Below are positions 11,857-23,410 of a stretch of DNA of 64,000 nucleotides, one piece after another. Position 1 is the stretch's first letter. Every line of letters starts with the position of its first letter. This DNA is from Calliopum simillimum (Eukaryota > Arthropoda > Insecta > Diptera > Lauxaniidae), in assembly GCA_951812925.1 (NCBI GenBank), contig OX638372.1:1984001-2048000 (forward strand), in the 5' to 3' direction. The notes below the pieces were generated by a model. The model was not told where the DNA came from and made no database searches. It saw only the letters and a list, made by a program, of their open reading frames with translations. A program made the translations under genes and the position numbers.

Positions 11857-13621
11857 TGTGTCCGCAGCCGGTGAACAAATTTAAATTAAATCGTTAGTTC
11901 ATTAATGACGTCCGCTGCCGGAGGTTGGCAAATTGGACAAAAGTTGTTATGTAGAATGACCGTTTCTTTAAATAATTACAAAATTTGAGAAAAGTAGGGT
12001 TGGTATACATATTTTACGTGGACGTTTTTATTAAATTAGATTTAGATTTTTCTCAACATAAGTATTACAAGGTTCCTCAGGAATATGATTTGCCATAACG
12101 GCATAGTAAAGGACTTCGTATTCGGATTGATTCTGGCAATTTCTGAAATTGTCATGCTGCGGTCAAATATCTTGACCTGCCTCCAACTAAAATATGTTCG
12201 TCTTATGCTGATGGTTCTGTGGGTGGGTGGCTTAATGGGATTCTCCCCATTCAACGCGGTGTCCAAAGTTTTTCTTTTCTCTTAGAATTTTCTTTCTCTG
12301 CTTTTGCATGTGCCCTTCACATGTGAATTTTTTCACAGTTTCCCACTTGTTTGCTTAGTGTTTTTCCTTTTTTTAACTGTTGTCGTGTCACCAGACAGTA
12401 TTACGAGTTTCTTTTGTTGTCATGTGCGTGAGATACGCAAAAAAAAAACATTTTCTCAGATTATAAGATTCTTTCATATGCAACACGTACGTATGTATCT
12501 ATGTATGTGTCCATATAAATCTATAATTTCTCAAAGATTGTGATTATTTCGTTATTTCGGTACATGAATGTTTATGGGCAAGAACTACTGAAACTTTTTA
12601 TTGAAGGAGAAAAAAGGTTTACTACTAAATTTCACCATTACCAAAAAAGTAAAAACTCACCAGTCAATAATGAACGCAAATGAGAAAAACAAATCCTTCT
12701 GCGCTTAACAAATTGCGTACAAATAATCAAATTTACTTATAATACATAATAAATAACTGAATATAGGGTACACAAATATGTTTATATACGTACATATATG
12801 TACTTACATACATATGTATATAGCTAGTGTATGCCAATGTGTGTAAAAACAAAAATTCAGTCAAAACCAGTTTCAAGGTTTATGTTACTTTGAAGATTTG
12901 AGAAACGACTGCATCGCCAAAAACTGCATCTGATGAACATTAAGTTTTTTCCTTTTTTTTTTTTCTGTAACTAAAACGAGCTTGGGCTACATCTTACAAA
13001 CTCTATCAAAGAGCGTGTTTTAAATTGCAGCGACCTACATCGAATTCGTACTTTCAGGCATCATTGAGGCAAAGAGGAAATGAAACAAAAAATATTTATA
13101 GGTATGTTTTATACAAGTTTATATGGTATTTGATATAATACTTTTGGAAATGTTTTAACTTTTAACTTTATTGTAGATATGCACCATACATATAAGAATG
13201 TATGTATGTAGATATACTTGCTGATAAAACTCAAAACCAATGCAGCCTATCCTTAGCGGAGGCTAATTTGAAAAGTTCAGAAAATACTTGAACTTATAAG
13301 AAACTCTCCACCTGGTTATTAGATATATGTATTCTACTCAAAAAGGAGAAAGCAGGTAACATACATGTATGGTATCTCTTATGATGAACCAATTGATTTT
13401 TTAATTAATTAGTAGATTGTAGTATTATTATTCGGGTTTTTTTCACCAAATTGACTTGAACATATCAGCATTCAATAGTTTAAAGATTTTGTACTAATTG
13501 CTCATCATCATTTAATTTAAAACAAACCAAAATCTTGCAAACAAGAAAAATTGGCTCAAACTTAGTTTTGTTGTTTTTTTGTTTTTTTATATTATAGCAT
13601 TCAAAACTCGACCATCGCAAA
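11857..13621. other. No gene seen; microsatellites
   Basis: Contains TATG/TACA-type microsatellite (about 12480-12515 and 12775-12825). Open frames at 12042-12285 are present on both strands but neither resembles a family I know, and both are short. Confidence 0.4.
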
Positions 13622-13624
13622 TAA

Positions 13625-15264
13625 GGGGCTGTCCATAAACTCCGTGACGCTAAAATTCGCTAAAATGAACCCCCTCCCCCCCTATGTGATAAAAAGTGAC
13701 GCTGGATCAGACCCCCCCTAGCGTCATGTGACGGTAACCGAAACACCCTCCCCCCTATCCATATTTATTTTATGCATATATGTACCAGTGCAAAAGTTGT
13801 TTAAGTTGCCTTTTGAGCACACTGATATGCACGTATTTTCACGAACAATGCTAAATACTAGAGAAAAATAAATGTTTATTATAAGTTTCAATTTATATTC
13901 ATATTAATGTATCGAGCCCTAACCGCCAAAAGGCTTAACCGACACGATTTCAGATTTACGTTTTTTGAAAGAAATCGATAACTCACGTCCATAGCATCTT
14001 TCCTTCAAATTTCATGACTGCAAAAAGTACCATTACAAAGTTATAGCGAAAGCAATTTTGACTCTGGCGCTACAATGTATGCAAAGAAAATTCAAAAAAA
14101 GGTTCTACTGTAAAATTGGTTTTTTGACGGTTAAGTATTTTTGGCGGTCAAGGGTCGATATAGTTGCACTAGTTTTGTCATTTTTTTTTTTTTAGACGGG
14201 TATTGAATTTTGAACTTTGTGTTGTTTTATTAAGTATTATGATAATGACCTCTTTTCTGGTAAAATTTCCTTCATAAGCTATTTACAATCATTAAACTGA
14301 CGGTTTTCAGTATATCGCTGACATTTAACGATTCTAAAGAATAACAATTTATGTTTTCAAAATACTCCTCAGTTCACACTGAAAGTGTGTTATAAATTGT
14401 TAATCATTATTTTTGTATGCAAAAATTACAAAACTAATATTTTTAATATTGTAATTTAAAGTCAGTGGGAAATCAATAATTAAAGTTAGTTTTTATTTCC
14501 GTACTTTAATTCAACCTAATTGATGAAGGCTCTAATCCGACTAAAATGATGGGGTTGCATCAAATTGAACTATACTGTGGAAGAGTACACGGAATGTAGA
14601 CGAAGCAGTTAAAAATCATATTTCCAAAAGTCTTATCAGTTGCACCGAAATTTAAGAAAACGTTACTCGGAACTCTTGTAGCGTTCATATTTCTAGGCCT
14701 CATTTTCAATTATATTAAATGGAGTTCCATTAAAATTAACTTAACTATGGAAAAGCCCACAAAATTAAGTTATGAAAACTGTTTAAAAATTTATCATTCG
14801 TTCACTTTTTAATAACTGACGAAAATAAAAACGGAAAGAATTCAATTTTTTTTTATAAAAGTTTCAATAAAAAAATTTTTTCGGATTTTTACTTTTTTTT
14901 AAATTTCTCAAAACTGTGACAAACTCAGTGCTTTCATAAATATTAAGAGAATTGAAATGATTGAGGAAGTACTATAATTGAATTTAAAAGATTGCGATTG
15001 TTGATTCGAAGTTCGTAGAGTCAACATGGCCTTTTAAATCAAATAAAGACACTTCTCTGACAACCAAATCGTAAAAAATTAAGAAAATCAGATGTTCTTA
15101 TTAGCTCAAGTTTAATTTTTAAATTTTTTCTTCTGAAATATAGGTTATTTTAAACGCCGTCTCGTGACGCTTGCTAGAACCCCCCCTTCCCCCTGTGACA
15201 AAAAGTGACGCTAGCTCGAACCCCCTCCCTCCCTAGAAGCGTCACGGAGCTTATGGACAGCCCC
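13625..15264. mobile_element. PIF/Harbinger-like non-autonomous element, TSD TAA
   Basis: The ends GGGGCTGTCCATAAACTCCG and the inverse CGGAGCTTATGGACAGCCCC are bounded by an exact 3-bp duplication, TAA at 13622-13624 and 15265-15267. Termini starting GGG with a TWA duplication fit PIF/Harbinger. Subterminal GTGACGCT motifs repeat on both sides, interleaved with C-rich tracts. It is 1640 bp with no transposase recognisable. It hosts a smaller nested element at 13912-14158. Confidence 0.75.
13912..14158. mobile_element. 247-bp TA-type MITE nested in the Harbinger-like element
   Basis: The ends TCGAGCCCTAACCGCCAAAA and the inverse TTTTGGCGGTCAAGGGTCGA are flanked by TA at 13910-13911 and 14159-14160. 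The inverted part extends to about 30 bp (AACCG and CGGTT). It is non-coding. Confidence 0.65.
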
Positions 15265-15588
15265 TAACGAAAAGTGCTCTCAGCGGAAGTTAAGATGTCG
15301 CACAGTGTTGGCCCATGGACAAAAATAAAAATTTTTTGTGACTCGAAACCTAACAATATTGGTATCAATCGACAAGTAATTGTGTCAATAAAATAAAACC
15401 AAAATATTTAAGGGAAAAACTTTTCAAAAAAAATTATGTTTTGTTCAATTCGTTTTGGGTTCTCTTAAACAAATAATTATAAAAAATATGTGTTTTGATT
15501 AAACTATACGAAGTAAAGTTTTTTATTATAAATAATATTTCAGTAAATAAATAGAATTGAAAATTTTTCGAAAATATATAATTTGATA

Positions 15589-16474
15589 GGGTAAGGGAGG
15601 GAAATATGGACCACCCATCTTTCTTTTTTAAATAAAACCCAAAATGCATAAAACAAAACTATTAATTTAATGTCATTCAGTAAAGGAAACAATTTACCTT
15701 TATTCTGATTCACTTTTAGAGAAATATCTCATCAGGATAAAGAAAAAAAATTAAAAAACTGAAAATACTCAATATGAAGATAAAAAAAAGTGTAGTGTAA
15801 TATGTACCATATAGTTCATTTGGTACAGAAGTTGCATATAAAAATGTCACTTCCACATTCGGCACATTTTTCATGACTCCAAGACTGTCAGATTACACAT
15901 TCAACCCAAAATTCGCCAAGTCGATCTTCTGAGTAAAGGGTATTACATTATATGCATTTTTTATAATTTTTTTCCTTTGTAGTTAACGAATTACATATAA
16001 TGACCATCAGACTCGTCATGAAAACTGCAACTAGATTCCCCATCTGAAAAAGATGATAAATACATTTGTTTTTGAGGCTTTTTTCTTTGGTGGTCCACAT
16101 TACCCACAGCACGTGTTGGTGAAATAAATGGTTTTTTTATTAAAAACTCTTTTGGTTAATGAACTTATGTGTGCTAATAAATTATAAATGGTATTCTCTG
16201 ACTTTATATAATTAACCATTTATTTAAAAACGCGATGTCTTTAAAGTGAAATAATGAAATATACTCACTGGAAAAAAATTATCACTGATCTTTTTTTTAG
16301 AAAAACCAACTTTACAGAAACATGCGACTTCACCGAACGCTAAAATCGCCTTATTATAACCTTTAGGTATAAGCGTTAAGTTTGAACATGAATAACGGTA
16401 AATCCTATGTAAGTAGTGGGAATTAACCGCGTGGTCCATATTACCCACGTAGTCCATATTTCCCTCCCTTACCC
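15589..16474 (-). mobile_element. pogo-like non-autonomous element, TSD TA
   Basis: The ends GGGTAAGGGAGGGAAATATG and the inverse are flanked by TA at 15587-15588 and 16475-16476. Copy B of the host repeat has a single TA at the matching place (60281-60282), which confirms the boundaries. A related, longer copy lies at 57243-58407. The TA duplication and transposase relic suggest a pogo/Tigger-type parent; that assignment is inference. Confidence 0.85.
15815..16100 (-). pseudogene. C-terminal relic of a transposase with cysteine/histidine finger
   Basis: On the minus strand, two blocks read through with frame breaks. The first is an acidic serine-rich segment (SDGESSCSFHDESDG, about 16005-16050). 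The second is a Cys/His cluster (SWSHEKCAECGSDIFICNFC, about 15823-15882) preceded by EDRLGEFW. Such W..C..C..W.H..C fingers end some pogo- and piggyBac-type transposases. No catalytic DDE/D region remains. The copy at 57243-58407 keeps the same two blocks, also broken. Confidence 0.55.
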
Positions 16475-17012
16475 TATATATTGTAGTGATTTTAATATAT
16501 GATATTATAAAATGAAAAACTTCAGAAATTGACAAATTTCGATGAAAAAAAAAAAAAAAAAAACGAATACTATAAAACTTAGTGCCGTTTTTTTTTTTGA
16601 ATCTTCTAGTACGTATTCTATATAGCCAGGAATTGCAAATAACTTTTCCTACTTCTTCCTGCAAATATTTTTTTTTTTTTTTTTAAAAATGCTTAAAAGG
16701 AAAAATTTGCATGAAATATAAAATTTATGTTGAAAATTTTTTTTTGTTTTTATTAACACAAATGGTCTCAAAAGTACAAAAAACATTATTTCTACAACGT
16801 ATATTTCAAAAACGTATATTTCAAAAATAAATAAAAAAATCGTTATGTATGGGGCTTTAGAAAATCGTCCTAAATACCTGGTTTTTAGCAAAACTATGAA
16901 GCTTTCAACAAATCTGATCATTTTTGAGCTCACCGACCCCAAATTACTTAAAGTACCAAATTTCATCGATATCCAACCACTCCTTCTATTTTGGACCATT
17001 GCATGGGCTCAA

Positions 17013-17373
17013 CGCAAGTAAGTAAGTACCAAATTTTCTATTTCTCTTACAAATCAAAAGGCATCTGTGCGTAATCTATAAGTTTAATATATGTGATGCT
17101 GCACAAGAAAAGGGACCTTATCTTCATAAGATCAAGAAACGTGTTTTTTTTTTTGCATTTTCTAAGAAAAACATTTTATTTTGAGTAAAATGACCGAGTT
17201 AGGACCTTTCGAAATCATAACATGAAAAACTCAAGTTCGTAGATATCGAAATTCAAGGATTTTCAATTTTTATAGAGCTTCCCTGAAATATGGGAAACAA
17301 TATGAGAAACGAAAAGCTAATTTTCTGATAGAATTTTTTGTGTAGATTTGAAATCTGTAAAGAAAATTTATAT
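17013..17373. other. No gene seen
   Basis: Short AT-rich flank between copy A and the full-length mariner. No coding signal or inverted ends recognised. Confidence 0.4.
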
Positions 17374-17375
17374 TA

Positions 17376-18662
17376 TTGTGTGTACAACTTAAAAACCGGA
17401 ATTTTTTAGCGAAATTTGATGCTTTATTGTGGAAAAATATTACAATATATTTTATTCAAAGTATTGTCCATTGGAAGCTACAACATTTCCCCATCTTTCA
17501 GGCAGTTTATGAATTCCATCCCAAAAAAATTGCGCCGGCTTGGCGGCCAAAAATGAATCTATCCAATTTCGGATGCCTTGCTCTGATGTGAAGCGTACTC
17601 CGGTGAGGGCGTTTTGCATCGAGCGAAATAAATTAAAGTCAGACGGAGCAAGGTCCGGACTATAAGGCGGGTGAGCCAAAACTTCCCATCCACTATTTCC
17701 CAAATAGTTTTTCACGGGTCTTGCAACATGCGGCCGAGCGTTGTCATGATGAAAAATTATTGCTTCGTGTCTGGTCGCATTTTCCGGGCGATTTTCGATG
17801 ATGGCACGCTTCAAACGTATTAATTGTGTTCGGTACAGGTGACCTGTGATTGTCTGGCCCGATTTCACCAACTCATAATATAACGGCCCCTTCTGATCCC
17901 ACCAAATACACAGCATAACCTTGACGCCATGGATATTTGGCTTCGAGGTTGATTTGGCTGGTTGGCCGGGTTTCACGTATGAGTTTTTGCGCTTGGGATT
18001 GTCATAATGCATCCATTTTTCATCCCCAGTCACAATCCGATGCAAAAATGATTTGTTTTTATGGCGCTCAAGCAGCATTTCAGACATACAGAAGCGCCAT
18101 TCAACGTCTCTCGGCTTCAACTCATAGGGGACCCAATTACCTTGCTTCTGAATGTATCCGGCGGCTTTCAAACGTTTTGAAATGGCTTGCTAAGTCACTC
18201 CCAACGATTTGGCAAGCTCGTCTTGTGTTTGACACGAATCCTCATCGAGTAGCTTCTCTAATTCTTCGTCTTCATACTTTTTTGGCTGTCCTGGGCGTTC
18301 TTTGTCTTTGATGTCAAAATCGGCACTTTTGAAACATTTAAACCATTCAAAACACTGCGTTTTTCCTAAAGCATCGTCGCCATAAACTTCTACAAGCAAA
18401 CTATGATTTTCCGCAGCAGTTTTCTTTGCAAAAAAATGACGCAACAGAACTTCCCGCAAATGCTGTCTTTTTCTCGAATTTTCGAAGTTATTCATCGTGA
18501 AAAATAATAATGATGCACACAAGATAAAATTGTTTTGTTGACTGATTTTGACAGCTGTCAAATGTACCTTCAAAATGACATATATATAAAGTTCGAGCTT
18601 TCACGATATTTGTTAGTACGGACATCCACCGTCAAACTCCGGTTTTTAAGCTGTACACCCAA
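17376..18662 (-). mobile_element. Full-length mariner, mauritiana-like, 1287 bp
   Basis: The inverted ends (TTGTGTGTACAACTTAAAAA at left, TTGGGTGTACAGCTTAAAAA on the reverse of the right end) continue to ACCGGA, giving about 25 bp with three mismatches in the part compared. TA lies at 17374-17375 and 18663-18664. The length equals that of complete mariners (about 1.29 kb). The transposase inside most resembles the Mos1/mauritiana subfamily. Confidence 0.92.
17452..18495 (-). pseudogene. Mariner transposase, full length with one amber codon
   Basis: A single frame runs from ATG at 18493-18495 (MNNFENSRKRQHL) to a stop at 17452. It is 347 codons plus stop, the length of Mos1 transposase (345). 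The enzyme cuts and rejoins the element's own ends at TA targets. The paired helix-turn-helix N-terminus is in order. The catalytic triad is visible as VTGDEKW, HHDNARPH and SPDLAPSDF, with the DD34D arrangement of mariners. The only break I see is an amber codon (TAG at 18190-18192) right after SLGVT and before QAISKRL. It is probably a CAG-to-TAG change in the second DNA-binding helix region. An upstream in-frame ATG (18573) would add 26 residues unlike the family, so I prefer the internal start. A truncated catalytic fragment could still be translated from a later start, but this is speculative. Confidence 0.92.
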
Positions 18663-18664
18663 TA

Positions 18665-21600
18665 AAAAAAAATATGTGAAAAAAATCATGCATTTCGTGT
18701 GGTATTTATGTTGTTAAAATATTCATTTGTTAAAGAAGTGGTCGTGACACTCAATTGTTACGCACACTTTTTGTCCGGTGTATGGTACGTATGTCCGGCA
18801 TCTGACTACCAAGTTTCGTCAAAATAGCTTGCATATGTAACGAGATATAATGTTATAAAATGGCTTGGTGGAAGATAAAATCGCTTTATCTGAAGGGGAA
18901 GGGGTTTGGTAAGACCATTTTTATTGGTATATGTACTTGTTACATGAAAATCGACTTAAAACTGATCGTAAAACGTTCAGAACTTGTCTAAGCACTAAAT
19001 TCCATAACCATGTATTAAAATTGCTTTTTAATATTTAAAAGTCATAATTTCAAACAAGTTAAGATATATAAAAAATTCCACAATTTCCAACCAATTTCAA
19101 TAAATAATTTTTAGTTTTATTTGGAGTTGAATAGACTAACATGATGATTTAAAATATATGTCCCTTACTTTTCAAAGTTATGGTCAAAAAATATAATAGA
19201 CTGAAAAAAAAAAAATCAATTTTAAACTTTCCTCCAAAATATCTCCACATTATTCTTTTATACTTAGGCGAAGATATACATGTATATGTATAAGTAAATA
19301 GTTAGAAATACAGATGATGTTGTATTAGTCCAAAATCGGTTAAAAAATAAATGAGCTTCAAGTTTTTAAGCGCGCAAAGTCACCCAAAAAGGGTTTTTTA
19401 ATTGAGATTTTGAGGGTGTATTACAATTTTTAAGTATAGGCAAATTAAGTACTCGACGAGACCTACAATATCCACACTGTGTTGGTTGGTGTCTAAAATC
19501 CCTTGAATTTGCAATAATCGCGCAAATTTTAAAAGACTACTTTTTTACGCAACTGCTTGAAGATTGATAAAAACATTTATGAACTAATGTACATATTTAC
19601 CAAATAAACAGTATTTTTCGTCCCCTGAAAAATTTGCATTTTGTAACATATGGGGTTTTAACACTCATCGATTCAAACGTTTTTAATGAGGAATTAGTAA
19701 ATTAGGCTTGCCGCAAGTGCGTAGTGAAAAAAAATTGTCTGAACGAAATCGTGTGTCCTAAGCAAAATATCACTTTTTAATTATCATTTCCAAATTTGCT
19801 AGAGTATGTTAAGCTTCTGTACTGTTAGCAGTTTAAGTATGAATTTCATCAGAATATTTGTTCTTGAGAATTTAATAAAATGAATGAGTCACTAGAACTA
19901 ACAGTAATTCTGGGAACTTAACACTTTGCAAATATTGGAAATAGTTTTTACGAATTCTACATAGTAATAAGGTTTTTGGCACCAATTTTACCATCTATTC
20001 TAGGAGTGATATTAATACCCAATTTGCGGAGAGCTTACCTGTTTTAATAGGAACATTAATCAACTATGTAAATACATATACTCCTGTTCGAATAAAAACT
20101 GACAAGTGAAATCACGAGACCCTTCCGAACTTAATTCATAATCAAAGTAAACCCCTTATGTTTAACACATAATTATACAAGTTCAAAAGTTCACACTCAA
20201 TTATATCGGTAAGCCTAAAAGTTCACAGTTCAAAACACTCAAACCTCTGTCACTCATTAATAAATGCGTCACATGCCCTTTATATGTACGATAATTTGGG
20301 ACTTTTCTACAATTTTATACCTAAACACAAATTCACATAACACCTAACAACTTCTTATTCGTCCTTAAAAACTCAACCCTATCCCATATAGGAAGGAAAG
20401 GGCAATTAAACTTTCAACCTTTGATGCTCACATGACATATTAACTCATGGTAATCAAATGTTAATCCTATTCAAAGAAGAGTCGTCTTACTGGCCACCTA
20501 ACTTTAACAGTTTTGTTTTGCGGGAATCCCACAACTATCTAATGTTTGTACCGAACATGTTTCATATAGAGGACACTCACCCTTGCCGCTTTAAATTGGT
20601 GATAAACTGAAGGGTGAAAGTTTTCTTTTCTATTAAAACATTTAATTTGAATAAAGAATAAAGAGTGAAGAAGAGCAAAAATTGTAGAAAAGGGTTGATT
20701 TTGTTTTTGGAAATTTTTAAGTTATAGTGCGCACGTTTTTTCCACAACGTTTACCATTCGTAATTTTGGGCATTTAATCTGAGTTATTTAAATATATAAA
20801 TACAAATATAGGACAGCAGCCTTAAGATAGATAGCTACGACTGAATACAGTGACACGCCCATTTCTATTAAGCTTTAAATACAACATACCTATACCTATT
20901 TTTAGTGCTATCTTTAAGTTAATGTGCTGATTCATCTGGAGTCTACTCAAAGTTTCAGTGAATTTTATGATGACTTATGAATGTGTTATACCTGTTGAAA
21001 TTAAGCATCGTTGTTGTAAAATTTTAGAAGCAAAACAAAACAAAGAAGAGTGCAATGATCTCAAATAAAGTCGGAAAAAAAGAACGCAAAAATAAATAAA
21101 CGTTCTTCACAGATATATAGAGGAAACAGTTGTTAACTCTAATGGTAGAGTGAATTGTGTACAGTCCTTCAAATGTTTCTAAAATTGTCCCAAAAGCCAG
21201 TAGAGCAGCAAGTTTCACTACAAAGAGCACGATGTGTAAAAATACCAAAAAAACAAAGTTCAACTAAAAAACATTTAATTTGAAAAATATATATAGTACA
21301 TGTATACAGATATACGGACCGACACGTATGTACTATGCAATATGTGGAGAGAAACAAACAAATTAAGCGGAAGATAGAAAAGAAGAACAAGCGAATTTTT
21401 GTTATATTGTTATTGCGGTCTTTGAACTGCCAAAAATCTGCTTCAGTCGTAGTGCATACGATCATCCCAGAATAAAATGCCTCAGCTATCTACACTATCG
21501 GTACTCGTATTGCAGTGCGGCGCATTGTGAACTAGGGAACGCGTTCACTAAAAAGAATATATGTACGAGAAAACAAACCGGAGTCTACGAGGTTCTACGA

Positions 21601-23410
21601 AGCTTAAGAGAGCGCCATAATACACAGGATCAATTAGAGAGAATCAGCTACTCTGACTGATCAGCTGGCTTTTTTTTACGGCTCACTCATTGCTCTCTCC
21701 CACATATACCAGTGCAAAGAATTTTTGGCAATTTAGTTTCCAAAAACGCAACTCACACAACTTTATGGAAATCAAAAATGAAAAATAAAAAAAAAATGTA
21801 ACCGTACGAGTATTTTGTTGAACTCTTTCTCGTACTAAACTTTCGCCAGTACTTGTTTGGCGGGAAGGAGGGGAGAGGAGTCATAAAATTGAATTCATCA
21901 CACGTCACTAACACATATGCAGTTGTAAATTGATGATCGCACGCAAGCGAGCGACAAAGAGACGCAGCGAAATTTTTGGCAATCTCGTTTGTGAGACCCA
22001 CTGCAATACGGACCAAGGTCTTAGCTCCATTACGCATACTACTATATCTTTGCTATTCCATGTGTTAGTCACGTTCATGGATGGTAGGTACTGCATTCGT
22101 GTTACAGCGCTCGAAAGTCGTCGTTTGTTTGAAGCTTGTTTTCTATGGCTGCAATAACACTGCGCGCGCGCTGCATCACCTAACCCGTCCAACGTTGGCA
22201 ATATTACGATATTATGTTTTTCCCTCGTGTTTAGTCAAAAAATGACTGTATTTTGAAGTGTATACTTGTGTGTGTTTGTGTGCTAAGTAGAAAACCAAAA
22301 AAGCAACAACAAAAACTTGCATTGAAGCCGTTAACCTCGGAGTGCGATCGTCATTCGTATCATCTAAAAACTGGCGTCAGTTGCTTGGACTTTTAAGGCT
22401 ACATACTATATATTCACACACAATACACACAGTAATTTTAGGCAGTTGCATAAAGACTTACCCTTCCCCCACAACCTCTCATGACTCTCGCGCTACTTTT
22501 AGATGACTGGTAGATCGTAGGACCCGATGTGACTGTAAGCAGTAGATTTATTTTTGATTATTTTGGTTCACAATGATCGGGTACATAATAAGGCGCAGGG
22601 ACTGGTTTTTTGAACTGTTAGTGCGGGGATACACGGATGGCTCTTATGTATAATAATTTGTAAATAAATGAGCCATAATGAAAGTACCTACAACGTACAT
22701 TTGTTTATTTTTGACTCTGCGTAGATTTCTCTTTTTTGGGCAGAGTGATGGCTGGTTGCATAGCACGGGTTTGGTAAATTTGTAGGTACAGAAAATATAC
22801 GTAGTATATATGGAGGAGATGTAACGACTATGTAGTACTTAAGCAGTTGATTTTCCTAAGCGGATGTGCTTTAAATAAATTTGGAAATATGCAGTCATGC
22901 TTTTTGATTTTATTGTGGTGCATACAAAAATGAACAAAATGTTTGGCTACTAGTTTGTCTTTGGGAATAAATAAAAAGTATGCACCTACTCCTTGAGAAT
23001 CTGCCAGCCTTGTTCACCTTGTTCAAAATTTGCTTTTTTTGGGAATATGTATCTCTCAATCTGGAGTTATTTTAGAATTTATTTTTATATTGTGAGTAAA
23101 GTTACATACTTTCTTATTTATATTATTGTTCACTAGTTAATCTAAGAGAAGGTTGTTGCTTAGCACTACGTCGAATCGATATATGATGGATTGAAACATA
23201 TGATTGTATTTTTAGGCCCTAGGCCTGAAAATTCGCAAAAATGTTTCTTAATAAAAAAAACAAAGTATCAGTGTTTTGCGACTACTTGCAAAATATGAAA
23301 TATTAATATAAAAGTATTTGAGTCGTTGTTATTTTTATGTAGTGATAACATGACGCTCAAGAATTTTAAATGTCAACAACATCATTCTTGAAAAATTTTA
23401 AGGGGCAAAG
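18665..23410. other. Repeat-poor stretch of 4.7 kb, no gene recognised
   Basis: This is the longest stretch without clear element ends. It is AT-rich to about 21.4 kb and then more balanced at 21.5-22.5 kb, with CpG-containing blocks (for example GCGCGCGCGC near 22162). Open frames at 21753-22201 exist on both strands and lack recognisable motifs. It could hold host regulatory DNA or an untranslated exon; nothing in the sequence proves it. Confidence 0.4.

Larger units (their letters stand above)
15355..17012. repeat. Interspersed repeat, copy A
   Basis: This segment aligns over its length with copy B (about 59749-62280), from ATTGGTATCAATCGACA at the left to CTTCTATTTTGGACCATTGC at the right. 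Copy A contains the 886-bp insertion at 15589-16474 that copy B lacks. It lacks two insertions found in copy B, with empty sites ATA at 15473-15475 and CTTC at 16603-16606. The repeat is non-coding as far as I can see. Confidence 0.85.

Noticed and set aside
16224..16999. Two minus-strand open frames of 146 and 116 codons in and next to copy A
   Set aside because: They span the boundary of the pogo-like insertion or lie in the non-coding repeat. The homologous copy B does not keep the frames open.
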